From JBBDXS01 sp040902195 (GTDB lineage: Bacteria > Chloroflexota > Dehalococcoidia > DSTF01 > RBG-16-68-14), in contig JBBDXS010000019.1 in the NCBI GenBank assembly GCA_040902195.1, positions 372,001 through 436,000 on the forward strand: a stretch of 64,000 bases of DNA. The letters are read 5' to 3'. This document shows, one piece after another, positions 48,136 through 57,066 of the stretch. Each line of letters begins with the position of its first letter. Within the stretch, counting starts at the first letter, position 1. A program made the translations under genes and the position numbers. The notes beneath the pieces are model-generated. The model was given only the letters and a program-made list of their open reading frames with translations. It was not told the origin of the DNA and did not search any database.

Positions 48136-49107
48136 CTACGGGTCACGAACGGCCTTTGCGGCGCGGGCGGCGAGGCGGCGGTCCGCGAGGGCGACTTCGG
48201 CGAGGCGGACGCGCTGTCTGACGAGGCCGAGCTCAGGGACCTGGCTCGCGGCGCTGCTCCTGCGAGCGAAGGAGGGCCCGGAGTTGAACTCGACGCGGGT
48301 GAGGGGCGTGCGCTCGCCGCGACGGCGGGCCTGGAGGACCTCGAGCGTGTGGATGTCCGAGCTGAGCGTCCTGCGCACGTGCGCCTCGTAGCGCAGCTGG
48401 AGATCGATCGACAAGTCGGCAGGGATGAGCTGGAGGCGCTGGTGGTAGGCGAGGTCCTCGGGGTCGACCTCGGCGGGTGGGCGATCTTCCGGCGCGCTGC
48501 GGTCCTCGTCATCGTCCTCGTCCTCGTCGCCGTCTTCGTCCTCATCGTCGTCCGGATAGAAGAGCGCGTCCTCCTCCTCACGGACCTGCCCAGTGATCAG
48601 GGTGTTCTCGTAGAGGCGGCAGCGGCGGAGCTTCCAGTAGCCGAAGGCGATGTTGATGGCGAGCTCGAGCTCCTGCATGCCGGCGGGCTGCCAGCTCTCG
48701 ATGACGCCGAATTTGAACTCGTCCCATTCCTCGGGAGACTCGACGCCCTGGATGATGAAAGGGTGAGGAGAACGGAGGCCGTGCTTGGCGGCGTTCTTGC
48801 TGGAGATGGCCTTGCCTTCGGGAGTCCTGGGGCCGCCGCCCTCGCCCTGGCGGCCGCGCTTTCCTTCGCTGCGCTCTCGCCCGAGGCGAGCCTTCCCTTC
48901 GCTGGCGCTCGAGGGCAAGCTTCGGACAGACTCCCCACCCGGTCTTGAGACCTCCCTCGCTCCGTTTCCTCGAGCCGGCTTTGGGTCCGCAGCGGGCCGA
49001 TTCTGCGCTGGAAGTTCGTTTTGGGTGTGCGACGGCTTTGCGGCCAGATTCGGCCCAGACTCGGAGGCGGGAAGTTCGTTTGGTAGAATCGACTGTTTTT
49101 TGCCCAT
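48136..49107 (-). CDS. Asp/Glu-rich protein of unknown function, paralogue 2 (GPRTPEGKA family)
   Basis: 323 residues. It shares with paralogue 1 (9656-10513) the N-terminal QSILPNELP and QNELPA motifs, a Ser/Gly/Arg linker, GGGPRTPEGKAISSKNAAKH and a helical part. An acidic run (DDDEDEDGDEDEDDDEDR) lies near residue 200, then YEAHVRRTLSSDIHTLEVLQ and ARRR. The C-terminal 60 residues are Arg/Ala-rich and unlike paralogue 1. Outside the motifs the two are strongly diverged, in contrast to their nearly identical upstream cassettes. It follows the type I restriction operon and separates it from hisC. Confidence 0.8.
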   Translation of the reverse strand: MGKKQSILPNELPASESGPNLAAKPSHTQNELPAQNRPAADPKPARGNGAREVSRPGGESVRSLPSSASEGKARLGRERSEGKRGRQGEGGGPRTPEGKAISSKNAAKHGLRSPHPFIIQGVESPEEWDEFKFGVIESWQPAGMQELELAINIAFGYWKLRRCRLYENTLITGQVREEEDALFYPDDDEDEDGDEDEDDDEDRSAPEDRPPAEVDPEDLAYHQRLQLIPADLSIDLQLRYEAHVRRTLSSDIHTLEVLQARRRGERTPLTRVEFNSGPSFARRSSAASQVPELGLVRQRVRLAEVALADRRLAARAAKAVRDP

Positions 49108-49117
49108 GGGCTAGCTG

Positions 49118-49198
49118 CCTCCTTGCAGACTGACCGGGCGCGTAGGCGCCTCAGCATTATGTCGCGCTGAGGATAGTACATGTGTGCGGATATGTCAA
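49118..49198 (-). promoter_or_regulatory. Conserved promoter-operator-RBS cassette, copy 2
   Basis: On the minus strand: TTGACA (49198-49193), 17-bp spacer, TATCCT (49175-49170), dyad CCTCAGC/GCTGAGG (49172-49166 and 49155-49149) and AAGGAGG (49124-49118), ten bases before the ATG at 49107. Spacing and sequence match the copy at 9566-9646 almost exactly, including the dyad loop. Confidence 0.85.
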
Positions 49199-49278
49199 GG
49201 GGGCGGTGGGCAGGCAGATTTGGGCGAGGCGCTCTTCGATATCGGAGCGGGGACCGGCGGGTTATCGATGGTTGGCCT

Positions 49279-52200
49279 CTAGGCCGCTGCGCGCTGGCGA
49301 ACCTCCTTTAGCACAGATACCAGTTCGTCAATCTGGGCCGAAGAAAACACGGCTTCGGGGCCGCGTGGGCTGATGTCGGTAAATGGCGATTCGTAGAGCA
49401 GGCTTGGATCCATGAGGCCGTGCTCTGTGATGTGGTCGATAACGAGGTTTATGAACTCGATTTGATTTGCCGAGGCAGCGGTTCCGGAAAGAAACTCACC
49501 AAACGCGCGCTTTGCAGCTTCGCGATCCAGGCCGACGAGTGACCTGATGAAGAGACCAAGGCCATTACTCTCCTGTATCGCGCGAGCGAGATCGTCCGGC
49601 GTGCCGACGCCAGCGTCCAGAATGATCCGCTGCAGCTCCTCCAGGTCGGCCTGCGTGAGCGGTTGATTCCAGCGGAGTTTGTGGATGGTCACGTGGTCCT
49701 CGTGCTCCTTCAGAAACTGCCGGGCCTTCGCACGAAAGCGCTCGAAGTCGGCGCCAGAACCGAATCCAGGGAGCTCAACGAACGCCTCGCTGCCAATCTC
49801 ATCCTCGAAGTCCGTGTAGACAAGCTGTCGCTTCACCTTCTCGATCAGTTTCACCAACGCACGCAGACGCTTGCGGGCGACCTCCAGCATCGGCGTTGTC
49901 ACGTCCTGCCAGTAGTCATCTGTTTGGATCTCTTGGATCAGGCGCATCTGGTCGTTCACCATCGGAATGCTAGATTGCTCCTCGAGGAGGCCGGCGATTG
50001 CGCGCAACTCATCGCGCAGGCGCTGGAAACTCGGCTCAGCTCTGAGCAGCGCTAGTTGCAGCCGCAGCATCAGCAAGTCAAATCGCTTGGCCTCAATGTC
50101 ATCATCCACTCTCGCCGTAGGCAGGCCAGCAACGTCTCTGGCCAACTCGTCTATTCCCTCGCCCTGGAGAGCGTCCCACACCTCCGGCCTCGCGTATTTC
50201 TCCACCAACAGCCGGTGAGGACGGACGATGAAGTTGTGCACGTTCATTGCCGCGACCTGGCCGCGCAGCAGCTCGGCCATCTCTTGCCGCAGCTCCCTGT
50301 CGGTCGCCGCGTCGCCATACGCCGCCTTCGCCTCGGCCGCTCGGCTAGCGTCAGCGGCCAGGCCGCCCTGCAAATGGTCCAGTGCACCAATCACTTCGAG
50401 CCGTGCGGTGAAAAGGCGCTTACCGAGCGAGACGCCCAACGCGCCGTCCGTCGCCTCGAGGTCCTGGCTGAAGAACTCCAAGTTCTGACAGTAGTCGAAC
50501 ACGTAGAAGTATTCCTTGTGCTTGCCCGGCGCGAAGAGGTCCGGGCGCAAACGGGTGCCGCGCCCGACCATCTGCCAGAATTTCGTCTTGGAGCGAACGA
50601 GCTTGAAGAACACGAGGTTCACGATCTCCGGTATATCGATGCCCGTGTCGAGCATGTCCACGGAGATAGCGATGTGCGGTGCCTTATCGGGATGCGCGAA
50701 GTTGTCGATCAAGCTCAGCGCATACTCGACTTTGAAGTCGATGACGCGAGCGAATTCGCCCTTGAAGTGCGGATAGTTGGCGTTGAATCGTTGAGCGATG
50801 AACTCAGCGTGATCGTGATTCTTGGCGAAGATGATCGTCTTGCCGAGGCGATCACCGCCGGCCACGGTTACTCCGCGCGTCATGAGGTGCTTTAGGACCT
50901 TGTCCACAGTGTCCTCATTGAACAGCCACTTGTTGACGGCCGCGGCATCCACGCGATCGGGGACGTCCCCATCCTCCGACCATTCGAGGGCGTCCCACTC
51001 ATCCTTTTCCTCTTCCGACAGTTGGGCGTAGCGGATGCCTTCGCGCTGAAACTTGAGCGGGACGGAGACGGCCTTCGGCGGAACGAGAAACTTATCGTTA
51101 ACAGCCTCCTCCAGTCCGTACACGTCAGTTGGCACGCCCGTCTCCAGCTCGAAGAGGCTGTACGTATTGCGGTCCACTTCGTCCTTCGGCGTCGCGGTAA
51201 GGCCGACGAGCAGCGAGTCGAAGTAGTCGAAAATCGCACCGTACTTCTGGTAGATGGAGCGGTGCGCCTCGTCAATGATGACAAGATCGAAGTGACCGAC
51301 GCCGAACTTGCGTCGCCCATCGCGTGTCTCGTCAATCAGTCGCATCATCGTTGGATAGGTCGAGACGTACACGCGTCCCTCGCCGTCCTTCTCCGTAACC
51401 AAGTTCACGGGAGACGACGCAGGCAGATGCCTTTTGAAGGCACCCACGGCCTGCTTAACCAGCGCGACGCGGTCCGCGAGGAAGAGAACCCGCTTGGCCC
51501 AGTTGCAGCGCATGAGCAGGTCGCAGAGGGCGATTACCGTGCGCGTCTTGCCAGCGCCGGTCGCCATGACGAGCAGCGTTTTGCGATCGTGATCGTTCTC
51601 GAAGGCTTCGCCGATGCGGCGAATCGCCCGCGTTTGGTAGAAGCGTTCGACGATCTGAGGATCGATCTCCTGGCTAGCGAGTGAGAGCCGCGTATTGCGG
51701 CGCTGGATGAGGAGTTCTAGCTCCGTCTTCGTGAGAAAGCCCTGCACCGGGCGCGGCGGATAGTTCGCGTCGTCCCACAACCAATGGTCGTAGCCGTTGG
51801 AGTAGAAGATGACGGGCCGCCGCCCGAACTGCTGATCCAGGCAGTCGCCGTAGAGCTTGGCCTGCTGCTGTCCCGCGCGGGGGTCGCGCTTCGTGCGCTT
51901 CGCTTCGACAAGGGCGAGGGGCATACCGTCGTCGCCCCACAGCACGTAGTCGACGAAGCCCTGACCCGTCTCGTTGGGCATGCCGCTGACCTCGAACTCA
52001 CGGTCCTCCTTCTTATCGAGCGGCCAGCCCGCCTCCTTAAGCAGCAGGTCGATGAAGTAGTCACGCGTTTCGGCCTCCGAGTAATTGTGCGTGTCGGGCC
52101 GGGCGGCGTTGGCCGCCTTCGCCTGCGCGACTTCTTTGCGCAGCCGCTGTAGCTCTTCGTCAAGAGCCGCCTTATCGGAAAGCAGCTCGGAGAGGCGGGT

Positions 52201-52695
52201 ATCCTTCTCGGCCAGTTGCGCGGCAAGGGTCTGCAGTTGCGCAAGCGTCTGAAGGGGAACCGGCGATGTCGCGGGCAAGAGGCCGGCGTCGAAGGCAAGG
52301 CCGTCTGCGGGCTTCGCGGCGCGGGCAAATGTGCGCGCCAGCCAGAAGCTGAGGTGAAAGAGCTCGCGGACGGCGGTGAGCGCGTCGCGCTGGTGCACCT
52401 TCTTTGTGCTATGGACGGCGAGGTTGCCGAGGTCTTTGATGAGCCGTGCCTTGGCGAAGACGGCAGGCCCGACGGTCTCCCGGAACGTGGACTCGTGGAT
52501 GAGCGCGCTCAGGTGGTCCTGGTATGGGAGCTTGAGCGCCGCGTCGTTGCGGTAAAGCCACGTCACGGCGAGCTCCAACGCGCGCCGGGTGTAGAAGCAG
52601 GCCGCGCGCGGGTCGGGGTTGGCGAGCCCTTCGGCTTTCGTCGCGGCGTCGTGCAGCTCCGGCCACTCTGCTTCGAGGAAGGTGAAGTTGCTCAC
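49279..52695 (-). CDS. hsdR: Type I restriction enzyme endonuclease/translocase subunit R
   Basis: 1138 residues; GTG start. Domains in order: DUF4145-like N-terminus (ACFYTRRALELAVTWLYRND), coiled coil near residues 165-205, nuclease domain with DYVLWGDDGMPLALVEAKRT (D...ExK, near 255), SF2 motor with MATGAGKTRTVIALCDLL (Walker A), VIIDEAHRSIYQKYG (motif II), LVGLTATPKDE and MVGRGTRLRPDLF (motif VI), then an EcoEI-type C-terminal helical domain. It cleaves distant from unmethylated sites after ATP-driven translocation. All core motifs look intact. Last gene of hsdM-hsdS-fic-hsdR. Confidence 0.95.
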   Translation of the reverse strand: MSNFTFLEAEWPELHDAATKAEGLANPDPRAACFYTRRALELAVTWLYRNDAALKLPYQDHLSALIHESTFRETVGPAVFAKARLIKDLGNLAVHSTKKVHQRDALTAVRELFHLSFWLARTFARAAKPADGLAFDAGLLPATSPVPLQTLAQLQTLAAQLAEKDTRLSELLSDKAALDEELQRLRKEVAQAKAANAARPDTHNYSEAETRDYFIDLLLKEAGWPLDKKEDREFEVSGMPNETGQGFVDYVLWGDDGMPLALVEAKRTKRDPRAGQQQAKLYGDCLDQQFGRRPVIFYSNGYDHWLWDDANYPPRPVQGFLTKTELELLIQRRNTRLSLASQEIDPQIVERFYQTRAIRRIGEAFENDHDRKTLLVMATGAGKTRTVIALCDLLMRCNWAKRVLFLADRVALVKQAVGAFKRHLPASSPVNLVTEKDGEGRVYVSTYPTMMRLIDETRDGRRKFGVGHFDLVIIDEAHRSIYQKYGAIFDYFDSLLVGLTATPKDEVDRNTYSLFELETGVPTDVYGLEEAVNDKFLVPPKAVSVPLKFQREGIRYAQLSEEEKDEWDALEWSEDGDVPDRVDAAAVNKWLFNEDTVDKVLKHLMTRGVTVAGGDRLGKTIIFAKNHDHAEFIAQRFNANYPHFKGEFARVIDFKVEYALSLIDNFAHPDKAPHIAISVDMLDTGIDIPEIVNLVFFKLVRSKTKFWQMVGRGTRLRPDLFAPGKHKEYFYVFDYCQNLEFFSQDLEATDGALGVSLGKRLFTARLEVIGALDHLQGGLAADASRAAEAKAAYGDAATDRELRQEMAELLRGQVAAMNVHNFIVRPHRLLVEKYARPEVWDALQGEGIDELARDVAGLPTARVDDDIEAKRFDLLMLRLQLALLRAEPSFQRLRDELRAIAGLLEEQSSIPMVNDQMRLIQEIQTDDYWQDVTTPMLEVARKRLRALVKLIEKVKRQLVYTDFEDEIGSEAFVELPGFGSGADFERFRAKARQFLKEHEDHVTIHKLRWNQPLTQADLEELQRIILDAGVGTPDDLARAIQESNGLGLFIRSLVGLDREAAKRAFGEFLSGTAASANQIEFINLVIDHITEHGLMDPSLLYESPFTDISPRGPEAVFSSAQIDELVSVLKEVRQRAAA

Positions 52696-52720
52696 GAATC
52701 GAGCCTCATGTCGCGAGTCG

Positions 52721-52763
52721 TGTCACAGCTTGTCATAGCTCAATGTCATAGCTTGTCATAGCT
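52721..52763. repeat. Four copies of a TGTCATAGCT decamer
   Basis: Copies at 52721 (TGTCACAGCT), 52731, 52744 and 52754, arranged as two adjacent pairs separated by CAA. They lie between hsdR start and fic stop; the fic stop codon is inside the last copy. The repeat could be a slip-strand or protein-binding site in the hsdR leader. Confidence 0.7.
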
Positions 52764-53808
52764 CGCCGAGAACGTAGTGGCGATTCGGATCGGTGGGGCC
52801 GGCACCTACCTCACGCAGCAAACCCCTGTCGAGCATAGCCTTGATGTCGCGCTGAAGGGTGCGGCGGTTCACTCCGGGGAAACTGCGTTCTAGGCCCCCG
52901 ACCGCCAGGCTCCCCTCAGTGAGAAGCTGATCCAACGCAGCTGCCTGGCGAGAGTTGAGCCCATGCTGGCGTGCCAGAACATCCGAGCGTATGGCCTGCT
53001 CTCCCCGTGCCTTCACTTCCGCCAGTTGGGTTGTCAGCCCAGCAATGAAGAACTCCAGCCAGCCGGTCAGGTCCATACCTTGCTGGCGCACGCCCTGGAT
53101 CGCGCGGTAGAACGCGTCACGGTCACGGTCGTAGTACTCGCTCAGCGTGAACAGGCGCTTGAAGTCGTAGCCCGTGCGATAGAGGCACAGGGTGGACAGC
53201 AGCCGCGAGGTGCGCCCGTTGCCATCGAGGAAGGGATGGATGTGCACGAGCTGAAACTGCGCGATGCCTGCCACCAGCACCGGGTGGGTCCCCGCCTCAT
53301 CGGCCAGCCAGCCCACCAGCTTCTGCATCAGGGGCGGCACATCTTCGGGCGGCGGCGGCGTGTAGATGACTTCGCGCGTCAGACTGTTTACCACGTAGTT
53401 CTGCACATTGCGGTACATACCGGGGCCGCCCTGCCCGCCGCGCACGCCGCCGACGAGCCGCTTGTGGATCTCGCGGATGAGACCCTCGGTGATCGGCTCG
53501 CCGCTATCGAGGTAGTCCGACACCAAGCCGAACGCTTCGCGGTAGTTCAGCAGCTCGCGAACATCGTCGGGTTGGGCCTGCGCGTCGGCGTGTCCAGCCC
53601 ACAGCCGCTCAGCTTGCTGGATGGTGAGTTGGGTGCCCTCGATGTGCGTCGTATGGTGCGCTTCCAGCAGCAGGGCGCGCTGGCTCATGCGCCGCACCCA
53701 TTCGCCGGAGAGCGTAGCCGCTTCCAGGAACCCGCGCGCCCGCTCGATCGCCGTCAACCCGGCAGTGATAGCGTTGCTGATAGTGAAGCGCGGCGCGAAG
53801 TTGCTCAC
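52756..53808 (-). CDS. Fic-domain protein (predicted AMPylase), class II-like
   Basis: 350 residues from the GTG at 53808, chosen for GGGAGG seven bases upstream. Fic core motif HPFLDGNGRTSRLLSTL (HPFx[D/E]GNGRxxR) is complete near residue 200. An N-terminal helix has THIEGTQLTIQQAERLW, which fits the inhibitory (S/T)xxxE(G/N) motif, so activity is probably self-inhibited. A C-terminal winged helix (AALDQLLTEGSLAVGGLERS) follows. Fic enzymes transfer AMP from ATP to target hydroxyls. It is embedded between hsdS and hsdR; possible roles are regulating the restriction complex or an independent toxin. Confidence 0.92.
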   Translation of the reverse strand: MSNFAPRFTISNAITAGLTAIERARGFLEAATLSGEWVRRMSQRALLLEAHHTTHIEGTQLTIQQAERLWAGHADAQAQPDDVRELLNYREAFGLVSDYLDSGEPITEGLIREIHKRLVGGVRGGQGGPGMYRNVQNYVVNSLTREVIYTPPPPEDVPPLMQKLVGWLADEAGTHPVLVAGIAQFQLVHIHPFLDGNGRTSRLLSTLCLYRTGYDFKRLFTLSEYYDRDRDAFYRAIQGVRQQGMDLTGWLEFFIAGLTTQLAEVKARGEQAIRSDVLARQHGLNSRQAAALDQLLTEGSLAVGGLERSFPGVNRRTLQRDIKAMLDRGLLREVGAGPTDPNRHYVLGEL

Positions 53809-53949
53809 GCGAAGTCCTCCCTTGTTATAGGCAGCCTTTAGCATGGAGGCGATAGCCGTCCATATTCAAGGCAGGCCCGCATACCCACCCCCTAGCGAAA
53901 TGCGGCCGGGGCCGCCGCCGCGAATTGTAGGCGCTGGCGAAAGCGGTGG

Positions 53950-55179
53950 TCACAGCTCTCCGCGGAAGGCGCGGTGCTGGAGGGCGGCGAACAGCTCATC
54001 CAGCTTGGCCAGCGAAGCGCGCTGGATCGTCCTCAGGTTCTCGATTGCAACGGCGCGGCAGGCGAAAGTCTCTTGATAGCGTATCTGCGGCAACATGACG
54101 GGCATCTGCTTCAAGTCGCCAAGATTGATTCCGCGCACAGCAACACCTTTCGTGTGCTTCTCCATCCAGCGTTGAAGGCCTTGGGTCCGAAGACTCTCGC
54201 GGACGAATACGGAGGATGCACCTTGAATTGCTAGGCGTGCTGTGTCCTGGGTGATGTTGGCACCATCGAGCGCAGCCGGAACGACTGCAACCCTCCCGAC
54301 GTGGCCACGAATCGACATGAGGAGATCGCCAGGTCTCAGCAACGAGCGATGGAACGCGTCTGAAATCGCCCCAGTTGTCTTTCGGATTGCGGAGAGTTCG
54401 ACCCCGCCGCCCTTCATGTCCACAACGCGAACGTATTTCACTCCCTCAGCTTGATCCGGACCGGGCATCAGGATGCCATAACTTATCGGCCGCTCCGGGT
54501 CGACCAGTTCGATCATTGGCCGTACAGGGAAGCCTTTCGGGTTACGTATTGGGTCGCCGAACATGTCGAGAAAGATGGCCTGCGTGAGCGTGTCGAGCTG
54601 CGCCAGGGCGGCGCGGCGCTGGGCGCGCAACGCGTCGGCCTGGTCCAAGATGGCCGTGATGCGCCGCTGCTCCGCCAAGGGAGGGAGAGGAATGCGTAAT
54701 TTCTTCAGCAGGGCACTATTGAAGCCTGCCATGATCGCGCCGTGGCTCTCTGCTTCAATTTGGGCCACAACCAAAGGACAGAAGTTAAGCATCCAAGAGA
54801 CGTAGGCTGGAAACACAAACTGCTGATTCAACGAGACTTTGATCAGATGGCTGGAGATTATAGACGTCTCCAGATCGTTTGGAACAACACAAGTCCGCCC
54901 CACGGTTCCCATGTTAGTCACGAGAATGTCTCCGGGCCTAACCGCGTATTGGCTGAGGACGCGAAACTTCTCTTCTGGGATGAACTTCCGCTTAGTAGAG
55001 ACCAATCTGTTTGGAAAGACATCTTCGATTCCGAGCACTCTGATTCCGGTATCAGAGTATTCGTGCTTCTTGAGAGCACTGCCAAAGGGACCTATTCGAA
55101 TGGCGCCCTTTTCTTGTGTTGCTAGTTCCTCAAGCGTTAGGAAACGCCAGCCCACGGGGACCTCGTAGCTCACTTTCAC
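53950..55179 (-). CDS. hsdS: Type I restriction enzyme specificity subunit S
   Basis: 409 residues from the GTG at 55179, which overlaps the hsdM stop (GTGA). Two target-recognition domains, each ended by a conserved helical spacer: the first spans about residues 1-165 and ends LPPLAEQRRITAILDQADAL, the second about 195-380 and ends with RAVAIENLRTIQRASLAKLD. Each TRD recognises one half of a bipartite site. TRD codon use is somewhat AT-richer than the neighbours, as usual for exchanged recognition domains. Confidence 0.93.
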   Translation of the reverse strand: MKVSYEVPVGWRFLTLEELATQEKGAIRIGPFGSALKKHEYSDTGIRVLGIEDVFPNRLVSTKRKFIPEEKFRVLSQYAVRPGDILVTNMGTVGRTCVVPNDLETSIISSHLIKVSLNQQFVFPAYVSWMLNFCPLVVAQIEAESHGAIMAGFNSALLKKLRIPLPPLAEQRRITAILDQADALRAQRRAALAQLDTLTQAIFLDMFGDPIRNPKGFPVRPMIELVDPERPISYGILMPGPDQAEGVKYVRVVDMKGGGVELSAIRKTTGAISDAFHRSLLRPGDLLMSIRGHVGRVAVVPAALDGANITQDTARLAIQGASSVFVRESLRTQGLQRWMEKHTKGVAVRGINLGDLKQMPVMLPQIRYQETFACRAVAIENLRTIQRASLAKLDELFAALQHRAFRGEL

Positions 55180-56714
55180 GCCAGCATCCCTTCCAACTCC
55201 TTCATCCCCTGCTGAATATCCGCCTCCAGCTTCGCCAGCTCCGCGAGGATCTTCTTCGGAGCGCGGTGCTCGAACTCCTCGTGCACCACTTCCTTGTAGC
55301 GGTTGAGCGAGAGGTCGTAGCCCTGCGCGGCGATGTCCGCCTTGGGGACGCAGAAGCTCTGCGCGGTGCGGGGCCGCTCGCGTTCGGCGGCGTCGCGCTG
55401 CGCCCAGCGCGCGAGCACGTCGGGCAGGTTGTTCTTGGCGTGCTCCTCTGCGCTGAGCGCGCCGGCTGGGATCGGGCCGAGCTTGTCTTCCGGCAGGAGC
55501 GGCGTGCGCTTGTCGTCCAGCGACCAGCCGTCGGCCGTCACGTCGTAGAACCACACGTGGTCTGTGCCGCCGGAGTTGGTCTTCGTGAAGAGCAGGACGG
55601 CGGTGGAGACGCCGGCGTAGGGCTTGAACGCACCAGAGGGGAGCGAGATGACCGCGTCGAGCTTCTGGTCCTCGACCAACATCCGGCGCAGCTCCTTGTG
55701 CGCCTTGCTCGATCCGAAGAGGACGCCGTCCGGAACGATGACGGCGGCGCGGCCGCCGGGCTTGAGGAGACGGAGGAAGAGCGCGAGGAAGAGCAGCTCG
55801 GTCTTCTTGGTCTTGACGACCTGCAGCAGGTCCTTGGCGGTGTTCTCGTAGTCGAGCGAGCCGGCGAACGGCGGATTGGCGAGCACCAGCGTGTACTTCT
55901 CCTCTTCGCCGGCGTGGTCCTGCGCAAGAGAGTCGCGGTAGGTGATGGCCGGGCTCTCGACGCCGTGCAGCAGCATGTTCATGCTGCCGATGCGGAGCAT
56001 CGTGTTGTCGAAGTCGTAGCCGTGGAACAGGCGGTGGTGGAAGTGGTCGCGCTGCTTGGCGTTGCGGAAGATCTCAGGGTTGTGATCACGGAGGTACTCG
56101 CCCGTGGCGACAAGAAAGCCGCAGGTGCCGCAGGCGGGGTCACAGATGATGTCGTTTGGTTTGGGCGCTGTCATCTCGACCATGAGGCGGATGATGTGGC
56201 GCGGCGTGCGGAACTGGCCGTTCTGCCCGGCGGTGGCGATCTTGGCGAGCATGTATTCGTAGAGGTCGCCCTTGGTGTCGCGGTCTTCCATGGGCACGTG
56301 GTCGAGAAGGTCGACCACCTTGGTAAGCAGCGCAGGCGTCGGGATCGTGAAGCGCGCATCCTGCATGTGCTGCGCGTACGTCGAGCCGTCGCCGCCGAGC
56401 GTGCGGAGGAAGGGGAAGACGTGCTCGCTGACGACGGTAAACATCTCGCGCGCCTCTTCGTTCTTGAAGTGCGACCAGCGCAGGTCTTCGTAGGGGCGCC
56501 CCTTGGCATCTTTACCCTTGGGGAAGATACGGCGCTCGATCGGTGTCTTGAAGCGGGCCGACTTGCGCTCCTCCAGGATCTGCAGGTCGTCGAGACGGCG
56601 GAGGAAGAGCAGGTACGTGATCTGCTCGATGACCTCGAGCGGGTTCGAGATGCCACCGGACCAAAATGAGTCCCAGATACGGTCGACCTGGCTTCGGATG
56701 GCGCCTGTTAGCAT
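55176..56714 (-). CDS. hsdM: Type I restriction enzyme modification subunit M
   Basis: 512 residues; GGAG six bases before the ATG. Gamma-class N6-adenine methyltransferase. N-terminal helical HsdM_N domain (ITYLLFLRRLDDLQILEE), FRTPRHIIRLMVEMTAP, motif I DPACGTCGFLVATGEYL, motif IV LVLANPPFAGSLDYEN. Here motif I reads ACGTCGF, typically AxGTGGF, a mild change. C-terminal helices (ILAELAKLEADIQQGMKELE) contact HsdS. First gene of the operon, with a hisD remnant immediately upstream (56853-57035). Confidence 0.95.
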   Translation of the reverse strand: MLTGAIRSQVDRIWDSFWSGGISNPLEVIEQITYLLFLRRLDDLQILEERKSARFKTPIERRIFPKGKDAKGRPYEDLRWSHFKNEEAREMFTVVSEHVFPFLRTLGGDGSTYAQHMQDARFTIPTPALLTKVVDLLDHVPMEDRDTKGDLYEYMLAKIATAGQNGQFRTPRHIIRLMVEMTAPKPNDIICDPACGTCGFLVATGEYLRDHNPEIFRNAKQRDHFHHRLFHGYDFDNTMLRIGSMNMLLHGVESPAITYRDSLAQDHAGEEEKYTLVLANPPFAGSLDYENTAKDLLQVVKTKKTELLFLALFLRLLKPGGRAAVIVPDGVLFGSSKAHKELRRMLVEDQKLDAVISLPSGAFKPYAGVSTAVLLFTKTNSGGTDHVWFYDVTADGWSLDDKRTPLLPEDKLGPIPAGALSAEEHAKNNLPDVLARWAQRDAAERERPRTAQSFCVPKADIAAQGYDLSLNRYKEVVHEEFEHRAPKKILAELAKLEADIQQGMKELEGMLA

Positions 56715-56852
56715 GTCCAGCTCCAGGGAGAGCCGGACTTTGGCTCCCCGTTCACACCAAGAGTGTGCCGCTAGAGTCTAGCCTAACCGCGCAAGTTCAT
56801 GGGACGTGGGCAGACACCCTTCGCTTCGCTCGAGGGCATGCTTCGGGCTCCC

Positions 56853-57035
56853 CCGCCCCGTCGCGCTCTACCGCGCTCCCCTCAGGATGACAGCAGCTCT
56901 TCGCCGTGGAGCCGGAGCTCAATGCTGCGGGTCCTTCACGATACGCGCCTACGTGCGGCGACCTTTGGTCGCTTGGGCGCAGCCAAAGCTACGCCCCGAC
57001 AGGCGGCGAGCACCAGGAGGCAGAGGTGCTCCGGG
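56853..57035 (-). pseudogene. hisD: Decayed 3' remnant of hisD
   Basis: 56853-56931 repeats the hisD end at 58584-58662 with only three mismatches by eye. Read on the minus strand it gives RSIELRLHGEELLSS and the stop at 56882, plus 29 bp beyond. A second short match, AGGAGGCAGAGGTGCTCCGG (57013-57032), repeats the hisD bases coding for EHLCLL at 58932. Both pieces keep the order and orientation of hisD; the sequence between them is scrambled. The amidohydrolase gene lies exactly between intact hisD and this remnant. Confidence 0.85.
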
Positions 57036-57066
57036 TCCGGCCGCGCGACCCTTCGCTTCGCTCCGC

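Noticed and set aside
48072..48581. N-terminal extension of the hisC frame
   Set aside because: The residues before MPPMTADP are Thr/Arg/Ser junk lying antisense-frame within the Asp-rich gene, and HisC similarity begins at the ATG.
55116..56669. 517-codon plus-strand open frame opposite hsdM
   Set aside because: Antisense to the conserved NPPF methyltransferase; composition (Glu/Val/Leu repeats) is typical of shadow frames.
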